Assembly: GCA_946887045.1 (NCBI GenBank)
Contig: CAMPKC010000023.1
Location: 1 to 64,000, forward strand
Length of the DNA stretch: 64,000 bases
Source: an uncultured Sphingobacteriaceae bacterium
GTDB taxonomy: Bacteria > Bacteroidota > Bacteroidia > Sphingobacteriales > Sphingobacteriaceae
Direction of reading: 5' to 3'
Part shown: positions 40,140 through 48,460 of the stretch, one piece after another
Layout: the number at the start of each line of letters is the position of its first letter
Position numbering within the stretch: position 1 is the first letter of the stretch
Made by a program: the position numbers and the translations under genes
The notes under the pieces: model-generated
Databases searched by the model: none
What the model saw: the letters and a program-made list of their open reading frames with translations, nothing else
Told to the model about the DNA's origin: nothing

Positions 40140-41783
40140 TTATTCACCCTTGCGCCATTGTTTCGCTAACCAGCCTTTCGGCTTTTCAGGAACTGTATTC
40201 TTAAACTTTATCTCATCAGATAAGTCGCCGGAAACGGTTGTAACAACCTCGCTTCCGGGGACCTCGAATATAACGTTTTCGAATACCAGATTCCTGGTAT
40301 CAACCAAACTTATAAGTGAATCTTGGGAGCGTATGATTGAATTTTTTATGCTGATATTTTTCGCATCGGTTACGCGAATAAGATTTTTAGAGTTTACATC
40401 AGCATTCTCGAGAGTAAAATTACTGAGGGGAGATTCGGGAATTCCATCAATCCTTATTAAGCTCTTCGCTTTCTCAATAATAAAATCTTTGGCTACTATA
40501 TTTCTAAAAAATGGGGTCAGACGATTTACTTTTAGAGCCGGCAAGCGCGTTGCCAGCTCTCCTACATACATTTTACTCCCCAGCATATCCCACCTAAAAG
40601 CATCATCACGTAAAGACATTCGAATACGTTCATAATATAAGTTCTCTCCCCCGCCTCCTCTTGGCCTGCGTGTTTTAAAACGAATGCCGACACCGGTATC
40701 ATCAAAAACCGAATCATGAACGTACAGATTTCGTATCACGCCTGCTGTTTCACTACCTACGGTAATACCGCCATGGCCTTCTCTCGCCAGGCAGAAACGT
40801 ACCACTACATTTTCCGTAGGCTTATTTACCCGCATCCCGTCTTCTCCCCTGCCCGCTTTCATGGTAAAGCAATCATCGCCGCAGCTGAGCGTGCAATATT
40901 CAATCAATACATTCCGGGTTGATTCAATGTCAATTCCATCACCCCGGGGAATTCCGACTGAGTTAACTGTAACACCGCGAATAATCACCCCATCGCAATA
41001 CACCGGAACAATATTCCAAAAAGGAGTATTTTCCAGAGAGATACCTTCAATCAACACATTTTTACAGTTGATCGGTGAAATAAACATTGGAAGAAAAATG
41101 AACTCATTATTGTATCCTTCATACACCCGCTCTGAAACCGGCTTATCATGAGGAACTACATTTTCAATCACATCAACATTCATGTACCTCGTTCTGACAG
41201 GAGAATCTTTAGGCGGACCGATAAGTTTCCCTTTTCCGGTGATTGCAATATTTTCTTGTTCGTTTGCATAGATACAAGCGCCGAGCGACATCACTTCCAC
41301 ACCTTCATTCCGGGTGAACACCGCTGGCCGGTAATCTTTAATTTCCCCGCTAAAATGTAATTCTGCACCCTGTTCTAAATGAAGATTTACATTGCTTTTT
41401 AAACTTATACGGCCCGTGTTCCATTTTCCTGCAGGCACATATACCGTTCCGCCACCCTGTTGGTTCAGATCATCTATAGCAGCTTGAATTTGCCGGGTAG
41501 CTATTTGTCCCTCCTTTGCACCTTTATCTATAATACTAATGCTACGATCAGGAAAAATCGGCCTTTGAAGTTGTGGCATTGCAAAAGGCGCTTTTATAGC
41601 TGCAATATCGGCGGGCATTTTTAAAGCACCTACCTCATCAATGGTTGGTATCGCCTTGTTAACCGGAGTAGTTTTATTGCTGTTTATAATTAAACAATTA
41701 CTAAATAAAACAATTAATGCACAGCCTAAAACATTAAATAATTTAACTCGCACAGTAGCTTTCCTCATTACGTTTATTTTCAT
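40140..41783 (-). CDS. Glycoside hydrolase family 28 (polygalacturonase-like)
   Basis: A 547-aa exported protein. The N-terminus has a hydrophobic signal ending FSNC, so it may be a lipoprotein. A right-handed beta-helix carries the GH28 signatures GDGIDIEST and SCGDDCFTMKAG (catalytic Asp residues), EGHGGITVGSE (His) and VGIRFKTRRP (the RIK-like site). GH28 enzymes hydrolyse pectin galacturonan; rhamnogalacturonan or related substrates are also possible. No SusC/SusD pair or other pectinase lies in the window. An alternative start is Met 41768. Confidence 0.9.
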   Translation of the reverse strand: MKINVMRKATVRVKLFNVLGCALIVLFSNCLIINSNKTTPVNKAIPTIDEVGALKMPADIAAIKAPFAMPQLQRPIFPDRSISIIDKGAKEGQIATRQIQAAIDDLNQQGGGTVYVPAGKWNTGRISLKSNVNLHLEQGAELHFSGEIKDYRPAVFTRNEGVEVMSLGACIYANEQENIAITGKGKLIGPPKDSPVRTRYMNVDVIENVVPHDKPVSERVYEGYNNEFIFLPMFISPINCKNVLIEGISLENTPFWNIVPVYCDGVIIRGVTVNSVGIPRGDGIDIESTRNVLIEYCTLSCGDDCFTMKAGRGEDGMRVNKPTENVVVRFCLAREGHGGITVGSETAGVIRNLYVHDSVFDDTGVGIRFKTRRPRGGGGENLYYERIRMSLRDDAFRWDMLGSKMYVGELATRLPALKVNRLTPFFRNIVAKDFIIEKAKSLIRIDGIPESPLSNFTLENADVNSKNLIRVTDAKNISIKNSIIRSQDSLISLVDTRNLVFENVIFEVPGSEVVTTVSGDLSDEIKFKNTVPEKPKGWLAKQWRKGE

Positions 41784-42012
41784 TAATGTGTATTCGAAAC
41801 TTGAATTGGTATCGGAGCAAGTTAAAAAAAATTAAAGCTTGCATAATTATGTATTCTAATTGTTATCGGAAAACTAACACTTAGGGAACTGCTACGATAA
41901 ACTTTCTAAGTGGAAGTATGGGCTGGACTTCCGGTAAATCCCGACCCACCTAAACACTGAGTCAGCAGGTTACATTTTGGCAATTTCTGTATTAAAGGTA
42001 AACCTATCCATT

Positions 42013-42855
42013 ATGAAACTGCTACAATTTTTCGCCCTTTTTACCATCATAATCTCGTCCTGCAATACTAATCGCTCTGAAGAGGAATTAATGAACAGCT
42101 CTACCGATACTTTGTCAGCCAGTGGATTATCCGGCAATGCAGTAAAACTGATTAAAACTGCAAGCATCGACTTTAAAGTAAATAATGTATTTGAAAGTGC
42201 TAAACGAATTGCGAATACTGTCCGGAGAATGAATGGAGTAGTCACCAATCGTCAAATACAATCGGTTGATGAAAATAGTAAACGATTGAAGATTTCTGAC
42301 GACTCGTTAAAAATTCTAAGCTCCTATATTATCAAAGCGAATATGTTGGTGCGTGTACCTACCATAAACCTTGACCAATTTATTGAAGAGATTTCTGCCG
42401 CTGCAGTTCATATTCAAAATAGTCAACTACACATAGAAGATAAAAGCCTGAACTATCTATCCGCTCAATTGAAGAGACAAAACAGTCAGGATCTCCTCAA
42501 AAGCGAAGCTCGAAAAAATCACAAGACAGAAGAATCTGTTTCGCTGGCTGACGAGAAAGACCAACTGATTGAGCATCAAATTCAAAATAAAGAAATTGAC
42601 GCTGATGTTAAATACAGCACTGTTCAGCTTAATTTTTATCAGAATGCCTTAATACGTTCAGAATTGGTTGCCAATAATAATTTATCCGATTATCAACTAC
42701 CATTCGCAAGGAGCATGAGCAACGCGTTTTTTAACGGCTGGGACTATTTTTTAATATTTATAATTGGAATCGCTAATCTTTGGATGTTTCTTGTGACCGG
42801 GGTGGTGGTAATTTTTAGCTATCGTTATTATAAAACGAAGAAATCAATGGCTTAG
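42013..42855 (+). CDS. DUF4349 lipoprotein
   Basis: A 280-aa protein with a lipoprotein signal (LLQFFALFTIIISSC). The body has the DUF4349 pattern: a strand-rich start (KTASIDFKVNNVFESAKRIANTVRRMNGVVTNRQ), a long central coiled coil, and a C-terminal membrane helix (YFLIFIIGIANLWMFLVTGVVVIFSYRYY). It is anchored at both ends. The frame extends upstream to a TTG at 41977; ATG 42013 fits the signal. Function unknown. Confidence 0.82.
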   Translation: MKLLQFFALFTIIISSCNTNRSEEELMNSSTDTLSASGLSGNAVKLIKTASIDFKVNNVFESAKRIANTVRRMNGVVTNRQIQSVDENSKRLKISDDSLKILSSYIIKANMLVRVPTINLDQFIEEISAAAVHIQNSQLHIEDKSLNYLSAQLKRQNSQDLLKSEARKNHKTEESVSLADEKDQLIEHQIQNKEIDADVKYSTVQLNFYQNALIRSELVANNNLSDYQLPFARSMSNAFFNGWDYFLIFIIGIANLWMFLVTGVVVIFSYRYYKTKKSMA

Positions 42856-42955
42856 AGGACGTTGAAATCCGAGCCTGGAAACTTTAATTTTTTACATCTC
42901 TACTTATCAATCATAATCGCCGGCCTTAAATTGTTTTTAATTTTTCAATTTTTTG

Positions 42956-42983
42956 TTTGGATTAATTTAAAGTGTTACATTTG
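42956..42983 (+). promoter_or_regulatory. Promoter of the aromatic operon leader
   Basis: A -7 box TACATTTG at 42976-42983 has TTTG at 42956-42959 (and 42952-42955) upstream as -33 candidates, spacing 16 or 20 bp. Transcription should begin near 42990, just before the leader peptide. Confidence 0.65.
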
Positions 42984-42999
42984 CAGTCAAATAAAAAGA

Positions 43000-43050
43000 A
43001 TGCAACACATCAACACATATTATTTCGGATACTTTTACTATTACCAGTAA
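43000..43050 (+). CDS. Tyr/Phe-rich leader peptide of the aromatic operon
   Basis: ATG 43000 to TAA 43048-43050 encodes MQHINTYYFGYFYYYQ: 6 Tyr and 2 Phe among the last 10 residues. An AAAAAG stretch precedes the ATG. The stop lies 2 nt before the antiterminator arm at 43053. With the downstream duplicated arms this is the design of a ribosome-mediated attenuator. Charged tRNA-Tyr/Phe lets the ribosome reach the stop and cover the arm, allowing the terminator; starvation stalls it in the Tyr/Phe codons, leaving the arm free. Confidence 0.85.
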   Translation: MQHINTYYFGYFYYYQ

Positions 43051-43052
43051 GA

Positions 43053-43122
43053 GCCGGGACTGATATGTTTTGAACTAAAAGAACTATATACAGAGTCCCG
43101 GCCCAACAGCCGGGACTTTTTT
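43053..43122 (+). promoter_or_regulatory. Attenuator: antiterminator/terminator switch
   Basis: GCCGGGACT occurs identically at 43053-43061 and 43109-43117. AGTCCCGGC at 43094-43102 can pair with either. Pairing with the first gives an antiterminator; pairing with the second gives a 9-bp hairpin (loop CCAACA) followed by a T run, an intrinsic terminator. pheA starts at 43132. The exact duplication makes the two states mutually exclusive. Confidence 0.88.
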
Positions 43123-43131
43123 ATTTAATCG

Positions 43132-43962
43132 ATGGAGAAGAAAAGAGTAGCAATTCAGGGCATCAAAGCATCGTTTCACGAAGAAGCTGCGATAAAGTTT
43201 TTCGGTGATGATATTGACACCATCGAGTGCAATAGCTTCAAACAAACCTGCGAGGTTCTGAAAAACAAAGAAGCAGATTTTGTGGTGATGGCCATAGAAA
43301 ATTCTATTGCCGGAAGTTTGCTTCCCAATTACACTCTTTTACGCGACTATCATTTTACAATCGTTGGCGAGGCCTATTTACACATTCAATTAAACTTATT
43401 AGCCCTTCCAGGTGTAAGGTTTGAGGACATAAAAAACGTAGAATCTCACCCGATTGCCATCCGCCAGTGCGATGATTTTTTCAATGAATATCCGCACTTA
43501 AATGTGGTTGAAAGTTCGGATACGGCGGCATGTGCAAAACGCATCCAGGATGAGCAACTGAAAGATACAGCTGCTATTGCTAATAAATTAGCTTCGCAGG
43601 TTTACGGACTGGAAATTATGGAGCGCCGGATCGAAACGAATAAAAAGAATTATACACGTTTTTTAATTCTTACCGATACCAAGGATATGGTGATCGAAGA
43701 TGCTAATAAAGCGTCAATATCTTTCCAGGTGACGGATGAAGTTGGCTCGTTGGTGAAAGTGCTGAATATTTTTGCTGAGCACAACATTAACATGAGCAAG
43801 GTGCAATCCATGCCGGTTTTAGGAAAACGCAATCAATATAATTTTTATATCGATCTCGAATTTTCATCCCGAAAGGAATATGAAGAAGCCATTCGAAAAG
43901 CATTACGATATACAGTAAACTTTGCGATTATGGGGGAATATAGGAAGAATGACGGAGTGTGA
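43132..43962 (+). CDS. pheA: Prephenate dehydratase
   Basis: It converts prephenate to phenylpyruvate for phenylalanine synthesis. The dehydratase domain (1-185) has the N-terminal RVAIQGIKASFHEEAAIKFF, MAIENSIAGSLLPNY, ESHPIAIRQCDDFF and NKKNYTRFLIL (the TRF motif). A C-terminal ACT domain (KASISFQVTDEVGSLVKVLNIFAEHNINMSKVQSMP) gives allosteric control by Phe. There is no fused chorismate mutase; that activity is on the next gene. First structural gene after the leader/attenuator. Length 276 aa is normal. Confidence 0.93.
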   Translation: MEKKRVAIQGIKASFHEEAAIKFFGDDIDTIECNSFKQTCEVLKNKEADFVVMAIENSIAGSLLPNYTLLRDYHFTIVGEAYLHIQLNLLALPGVRFEDIKNVESHPIAIRQCDDFFNEYPHLNVVESSDTAACAKRIQDEQLKDTAAIANKLASQVYGLEIMERRIETNKKNYTRFLILTDTKDMVIEDANKASISFQVTDEVGSLVKVLNIFAEHNINMSKVQSMPVLGKRNQYNFYIDLEFSSRKEYEEAIRKALRYTVNFAIMGEYRKNDGV

Positions 43963-43990
43963 GTTGCGGGTTGAAGGTTTGAGTTGAAGG
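43961..43990 (+). repeat. Heptamer array (pheA 3' side)
   Basis: The units read GAGTTGC, GGGTTGA, AGGTTTG, AGTTGAA and overlap the pheA stop. They are complementary in wording to the array before sugE (12431-12480). Confidence 0.7.
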
Positions 43991-44060
43991 ATTCAACCAC
44001 ACCGGCACATAAAACATTTTCGCTCAAAAAAAGCAAACAAAAAATTAAGGTATAAACAAG

Positions 44061-44096
44061 ACTTACAACTTATAACGTAAAACTTACAACTCAAAT
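44061..44096 (+). repeat. Heptamer array (DAHP synthase 5' side)
   Basis: It parses cleanly as ACTTACA, ACTTATA, ACGTAAA, ACTTACA, ACTCAAA. Its complement resembles the array after lpdA (12258-12319). Confidence 0.8.
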
Positions 44097-44099
44097 AGT

Positions 44100-45209
44100 A
44101 TGAAACTGAACCTCAACATAGAGCCACTAAGCAACTGGCTAACAGCGAAACATCAACCTCTGGTAATCGGAGGTCCCTGCAGTGCAGAAACAGAAGATCA
44201 ACTTGTTGCAACTGCTCATTTATTGGCTAAAACCGGAAAAATCTCTGTATTGAGAGCTGGTATCTGGAAACCCCGTACCCGTCCGGGAGAGTTTGAAGGC
44301 ATTGGAAGCATTGGCTTAGAATGGCTAAACCGTGCTAAAAAAGAGACCGGATTACCTATCACTGTAGAGGTTGCTAATGCAAAACATGTTGAAGAAGCCC
44401 TTAAAGCTGGCGTCGACATTCTTTGGGTAGGTGCACGTTCAACAGTTAATCCGTTTACTATTCAGGAAATTGCTGATGCGCTTAAAGGTGTTGACATCCC
44501 TGTAATGGTAAAAAACCCCGTTAACCCTGATTTACAATTATGGATCGGTGCATTGGAGCGCATAAATGGAGCCGGCATTACTAAGTTAGCTGCTATTTCC
44601 CGTGGTTTTTCTTCTTTCGAAAAATCAGCCTTCCGTAACGAACCAATGTGGGAAATAACCATTCAGTTAAAAACTCTTTGTCCTGAATTACCTATCATTT
44701 GCGACCCTAGTCATATCTGCGGTAACCGCGATTTAATTCCTTACATTTCTCAAAAAGCATTAGACTTAGAGATGGATGGATTAATGATCGAATCGCATAT
44801 TGATCCTTCTGTTGCATGGACTGATGCTAAACAGCAGTTAACTCCATCAGCTTTATCCGACATGATCGATCATTTAACTGTTCGTCAGCCTGAGCCGAAA
44901 AACCCTGCTGTTTTAGATAAACTAGCCGAACTGCGTAAGCAAATCGACAAACTAGACGATCAGATTATCCAAAAAGTATCTGAGAGAATGGCTATTGTAG
45001 ATAAAATCGGTGAGTACAAAAGAGATAACAATATCACCATCTTACAACTTAACCGTTGGGATGAGGTGGTTACTAAACGTGCAAACTTCGCAAAAGCCTT
45101 AAAACTTGATGAAACATTCACAACGAAAATGCTTGAACTGATTCATGCTGAATCAATCCGCAAGCAAACCGAAATTATGAATGCTACAGAGACTTTAGAA
45201 CAAAAATAA
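44100..45209 (+). CDS. Bifunctional DAHP synthase / chorismate mutase
   Basis: A type I-beta (KDO8P-like) DAHP synthase domain (1-260: LVIGGPCSAETEDQLVATA, KPRTRPGEFEGIG, PIICDPSHICGNRDLIPY) is fused to an AroQ-type chorismate mutase (about 272-360: LAELRKQIDKLDDQIIQKVSERMAIVDKIGEYKRDNN). It performs the first shikimate-pathway step and the branch step to prephenate. The fused mutase probably acts as the feedback sensor, as in characterised homologues. It lies between pheA and aroA in the attenuated operon, with one base pair or less between its stop and the aroA start. Confidence 0.94.
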   Translation: MKLNLNIEPLSNWLTAKHQPLVIGGPCSAETEDQLVATAHLLAKTGKISVLRAGIWKPRTRPGEFEGIGSIGLEWLNRAKKETGLPITVEVANAKHVEEALKAGVDILWVGARSTVNPFTIQEIADALKGVDIPVMVKNPVNPDLQLWIGALERINGAGITKLAAISRGFSSFEKSAFRNEPMWEITIQLKTLCPELPIICDPSHICGNRDLIPYISQKALDLEMDGLMIESHIDPSVAWTDAKQQLTPSALSDMIDHLTVRQPEPKNPAVLDKLAELRKQIDKLDDQIIQKVSERMAIVDKIGEYKRDNNITILQLNRWDEVVTKRANFAKALKLDETFTTKMLELIHAESIRKQTEIMNATETLEQK

Positions 45210-46496
45210 ATGGATCATTTGATTCTTTCCAAACCCGGCAAAAGCACTAATTGCACCATTCAACTGACTGGATCAAAGAGTGAAAGTAACCGGGCTTTGA
45301 TTTTAAATGCATTGAGCGATGGAAAGGTGGTGGTGAAAAACCTTTCGAGTGCCGACGATACAGTTACGCTTTTCCAGATACTGGAAAAGCTAAATTCAAA
45401 AGTAAAAAATCAAAAACTTGCCACCGCTATAACTAACGATGCTGGTTCAACTGAAGAAGTTGAAGTAAACGTTGGGCCGGCAGGCACAGCCATGCGCTTT
45501 CTTACTGCCTATTTTGCAGTGACAGGCGCAGAAGCTATCCTTACAGGAACGGAGCGCATGAAGCAACGGCCGATCGGGATTTTGGTGGATGCCTTGAGGG
45601 GTTTGGGTGCCCGGATTGAGTATGTGGAGAAAGATGGTTTCCCTCCTTTGAAATTCGGCAATGAGTTTCGGCAGATCACCAATAAAATCCAAATTAAAGG
45701 AAATATAAGTTCACAGTTCATTACTGCCCTGCTTTTGGTTGCACCTTTCCTTTCTGAAGGATTAGAGTTAACAATTGAAGGAGAGCTGACCTCGCGACCT
45801 TATGTGGAAATGACTTTGTCTATGCTTAAAGAAGCTGGTATCGAACATCAGTGGAATAACGCAACAATTTCTATCGCTTCACAAAAATTTCAAGACTCTG
45901 AAATTACCATCGAACCCGATTGGAGTGCAGCGTCATACTGGTATTCTATTGCCGCTTTGTCTGAAGATAGCACAATTACCCTTCCTTATTTAAAGCAAGA
46001 CAGTTTACAAGGTGATAGCCGCATAAGCAGTATCATGGAAAGCTTCGGCATTTCTACGGAATACACCCAAGATGGTCTGATATTAAAAAGAAGTAATAAG
46101 GACGTTGACGGCGAATTTTTTGATCTAAAAGATTGTCCGGATTTAGCACAGACCGTCATTGTTTGCTCGGCTGCGCTGGGTCACAATGCAACCTTTACAG
46201 GATTGGAGACTTTGAAAATTAAAGAAACCGATCGAATTGCTGCATTGCAGAATGAACTGGCAAAAATAGGCGTGAAACTCAATGAAGACAATGAGCACTA
46301 TCATTTAAACTGTTCCGGCCTTCATTTCCCTGAAAAGGTGAGCATCAGCACCTATGAAGACCATAGGATGGCGATGGCCTTTGCACCACTGGCTTTGAAA
46401 ATAAAACATTTGGAAATTGAAGAACCCCAGGTTGTTGGAAAATCGTACCCGCTGTTTTGGGAAGATTTGAAAAAGGCTGGGTTTGAAGTAAAATAG
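45210..46496 (+). CDS. aroA: 3-phosphoshikimate 1-carboxyvinyltransferase (EPSP synthase)
   Basis: It adds enolpyruvate from PEP to shikimate-3-phosphate. Motifs: LTGSKSESNRALILNAL, NVGPAGTAMRFLTAYFA, and the C-terminal DHRMAMAFAPLALK. At 428 aa it has normal length. It starts directly after the DAHP synthase stop, so translation is likely coupled. A heptamer array pair occupies the gap to aroC. Confidence 0.95.
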   Translation: MDHLILSKPGKSTNCTIQLTGSKSESNRALILNALSDGKVVVKNLSSADDTVTLFQILEKLNSKVKNQKLATAITNDAGSTEEVEVNVGPAGTAMRFLTAYFAVTGAEAILTGTERMKQRPIGILVDALRGLGARIEYVEKDGFPPLKFGNEFRQITNKIQIKGNISSQFITALLLVAPFLSEGLELTIEGELTSRPYVEMTLSMLKEAGIEHQWNNATISIASQKFQDSEITIEPDWSAASYWYSIAALSEDSTITLPYLKQDSLQGDSRISSIMESFGISTEYTQDGLILKRSNKDVDGEFFDLKDCPDLAQTVIVCSAALGHNATFTGLETLKIKETDRIAALQNELAKIGVKLNEDNEHYHLNCSGLHFPEKVSISTYEDHRMAMAFAPLALKIKHLEIEEPQVVGKSYPLFWEDLKKAGFEVK

Positions 46497-46500
46497 ACAT

Positions 46501-46524
46501 GAGATTTGAGATGTGAGATATGAG
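46501..46524 (+). repeat. Heptamer array, left arm (aroA 3' side)
   Basis: It parses as GAGATTT, GAGATGT, GAGATAT, GAG. AGATGTGAGATATGAG at 46509-46524 is the perfect 16-bp complement of 46598-46613. Confidence 0.85.
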
Positions 46525-46582
46525 TATATCATCGCCTCAAATCCTTTTTTAATAATATCGGGATCTTAGGCTTGAGCTTGCG

Positions 46583-46614
46583 TCTCAAATCTAAAATCTC
46601 ATATCTCACATCTA
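46583..46614 (+). repeat. Heptamer array, right arm (aroC 5' side)
   Basis: The units CTAAAAT, CTCATAT, CTCACAT end 6 bp before the aroC ATG and pair with the left arm over 16 bp, leaving a ~73-nt loop. Confidence 0.85.
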
Positions 46615-46619
46615 ACAAA

Positions 46620-47717
46620 ATGGCAGGTAACTCATTTGGACAATTGTTCCGCATAACAACTTTCGGCGAATCACATGGTGAAGCTATTGGAGTCATTATA
46701 GACGGCTGTCCTTCTAATATTGACGTGGATATTGAATTCATTCAAAGTGAATTGGACAAAAGAAAACCTGGACAGTCGAAAATCACTACCCAAAGAAAAG
46801 AAAGTGATACAGCTCAAATACTTTCAGGCATTTTCGAAGGTAAAACTACAGGAACTCCGATTGCTTTGCTGATACCCAACGAGGATCACCGTTCCAAAGA
46901 TTACGATCATAACAAGGACATCTTCCGTCCCTCTCATGCGGATTTTACTTACCAATCAAAATATGGTATCCGCGATTACCGCGGAGGCGGCAGGTCGTCT
47001 GCCCGTGAAACTGCGGCCCGAGTTGCTGCGGGTGCAATTGCAAAGCTTTTCCTGGCCCAAAAAGGTATTGAGATTTTTGCCCATGTCTCTTCTGCAGGCA
47101 CTATAGATTCGCCAAACATACCGTTCGAAAACATCAAGGAACTGGTAGAAATCAGAGAGAGTAACATTGTGCGTTGTGCGGACCCCGCTACGGCTCACGA
47201 AATGATCGAATTCATTGATCAGATTAGAAAAGACGGCGATACAGTAGGCGGAAAAGTTTCCTGCATTATAAAGAACTGTCCGGTGGGTTTAGGAGAGCCT
47301 GTATTTGACAAACTGCACGCGGATTTAGGTAAAGCTATGCTAAGCATTAATGCGGTTCATGGCTTTGATTATGGATCTGGTTTTGCCGGATCTGAAATGA
47401 AAGGCTCGGAACACAATGACCTTTTTATTCCGGCCTCAGAAGGAAAATCTGTTTCAACACTAACCAATTACTCCGGGGGTATTCAAGGTGGTATTTCGAA
47501 TGGGATGGACATCATGTTCAGAGTAGCATTTAAACCTGTTGCTACCATTATGAGCAACCAGCAAACGGTAGATAAGGAAGGGAATGCTGCGGAAATAAAG
47601 GGAAAAGGAAGACATGACCCTTGTGTGGTACCCAGAGCGGTGGCAATTGTAGAGGCCATGGCAGCTTTGGTAATTGCAGATCACTATATAAGAAACATGG
47701 CATATTCGGCCAATTAG
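46620..47717 (+). CDS. aroC: Chorismate synthase
   Basis: It makes chorismate from EPSP using reduced FMN; the last common step of aromatic synthesis. Signatures: [55 protein letters not shown], and [25 protein letters not shown]. The frame opens upstream (46572) only through the heptamer array, so ATG 46620 is right (365 aa). Last gene of the operon, followed by a terminator. Confidence 0.95.
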   Translation: MAGNSFGQLFRITTFGESHGEAIGVIIDGCPSNIDVDIEFIQSELDKRKPGQSKITTQRKESDTAQILSGIFEGKTTGTPIALLIPNEDHRSKDYDHNKDIFRPSHADFTYQSKYGIRDYRGGGRSSARETAARVAAGAIAKLFLAQKGIEIFAHVSSAGTIDSPNIPFENIKELVEIRESNIVRCADPATAHEMIEFIDQIRKDGDTVGGKVSCIIKNCPVGLGEPVFDKLHADLGKAMLSINAVHGFDYGSGFAGSEMKGSEHNDLFIPASEGKSVSTLTNYSGGIQGGISNGMDIMFRVAFKPVATIMSNQQTVDKEGNAAEIKGKGRHDPCVVPRAVAIVEAMAALVIADHYIRNMAYSAN

Positions 47718-47736
47718 CTCTTTGTAAAATATAAAC

Positions 47737-47762
47737 GCTGATGTGAAGAGCCTCACATCAGC
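47737..47762 (+). terminator. Terminator of the aromatic operon
   Basis: A perfect 10-bp stem, GCTGATGTGA with TCACATCAGC and a 6-nt loop, is followed by ATTTATTTT. Confidence 0.75.
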
Positions 47763-47792
47763 ATTTATTTTGCTTATTAAAATTGGTTTTTG

Positions 47793-48194
47793 CTAATGAG
47801 TGGAATCATTAGGAATGTCGGGAAGGGAGTTTAAATTATTTTGATAAGATGTAGGGTCGATCGGACCACGTCGCAATACTTTATCATGCGCTTCAACAAA
47901 GGTGTTGTATTTGTTTCTCCAATAAACTACTGATTCAAACTGATTTTTTTTACTATCCTGATTCCATATTTTTCGATTATTTAGAAATCGTTCGCTGTAT
48001 GACAGAAATGGATATTCGGAGGAAATATTTCTATTCAACATCCTTCCTATCTTATAAATCAGTTCGTTGTTTAGACTCTCTTTGTTAAACCAGTTGGAAA
48101 TTGAGTGTCTGCCTGTTTTTATTTTCTTTGAAATTTCACTGACACTGAAAGGATTGCGCCAGCTAACAAGCTCTAATGTTTTGCTATGTTGCAT
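47793..48194 (-). CDS. Hypothetical protein with helix-turn-helix-like N-terminus
   Basis: A 133-aa product. Residues about 17-55 (FSVSEISKKIKTGRHSISNWFNKESLNNELIYKIGRMLN) look like a Cro/XRE-type HTH: the predicted turn lies at KIKTGRHS, and the second helix at ISNWFN. The C-terminal half has no recognisable domain. It could be a DNA-binding regulator of unknown target. It stands alone, convergent with aroC. Confidence 0.6.
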   Translation of the reverse strand: MQHSKTLELVSWRNPFSVSEISKKIKTGRHSISNWFNKESLNNELIYKIGRMLNRNISSEYPFLSYSERFLNNRKIWNQDSKKNQFESVVYWRNKYNTFVEAHDKVLRRGPIDPTSYQNNLNSLPDIPNDSTH

Positions 48195-48460
48195 ACATTC
48201 TAGTTTAGTAATAATAATAAAAGCGTATTTTTTTCAGATCTCTCACCCGCAGTTAGGCTGATCATTTATTATAGTTGATTTTTCTCCATAGGCACTGATT
48301 ATTTTAGAATTAATTTGTGTTAACCAAGTTAGAAGAATCAGCCAATTTTAACATGCAATTATTGGGGCATTTTCTACCAAAACTAAACTTTGACAGAAAA
48401 ATATATATATTAAAAATAAAAATCACCTATTTTACACTGTTAGACTAAAAAAATAAAATC

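Noticed and set aside
42862..42999. Upstream extension of the leader peptide frame
   Set aside because: The frame opens before the promoter box at 42976-42983; only the ATG at 43000 would be inside the transcript.
46572..46619. N-terminal extension of aroC
   Set aside because: It begins with TTG and translates the heptamer array; the family N-terminus is [10 protein letters not shown] at 46620.
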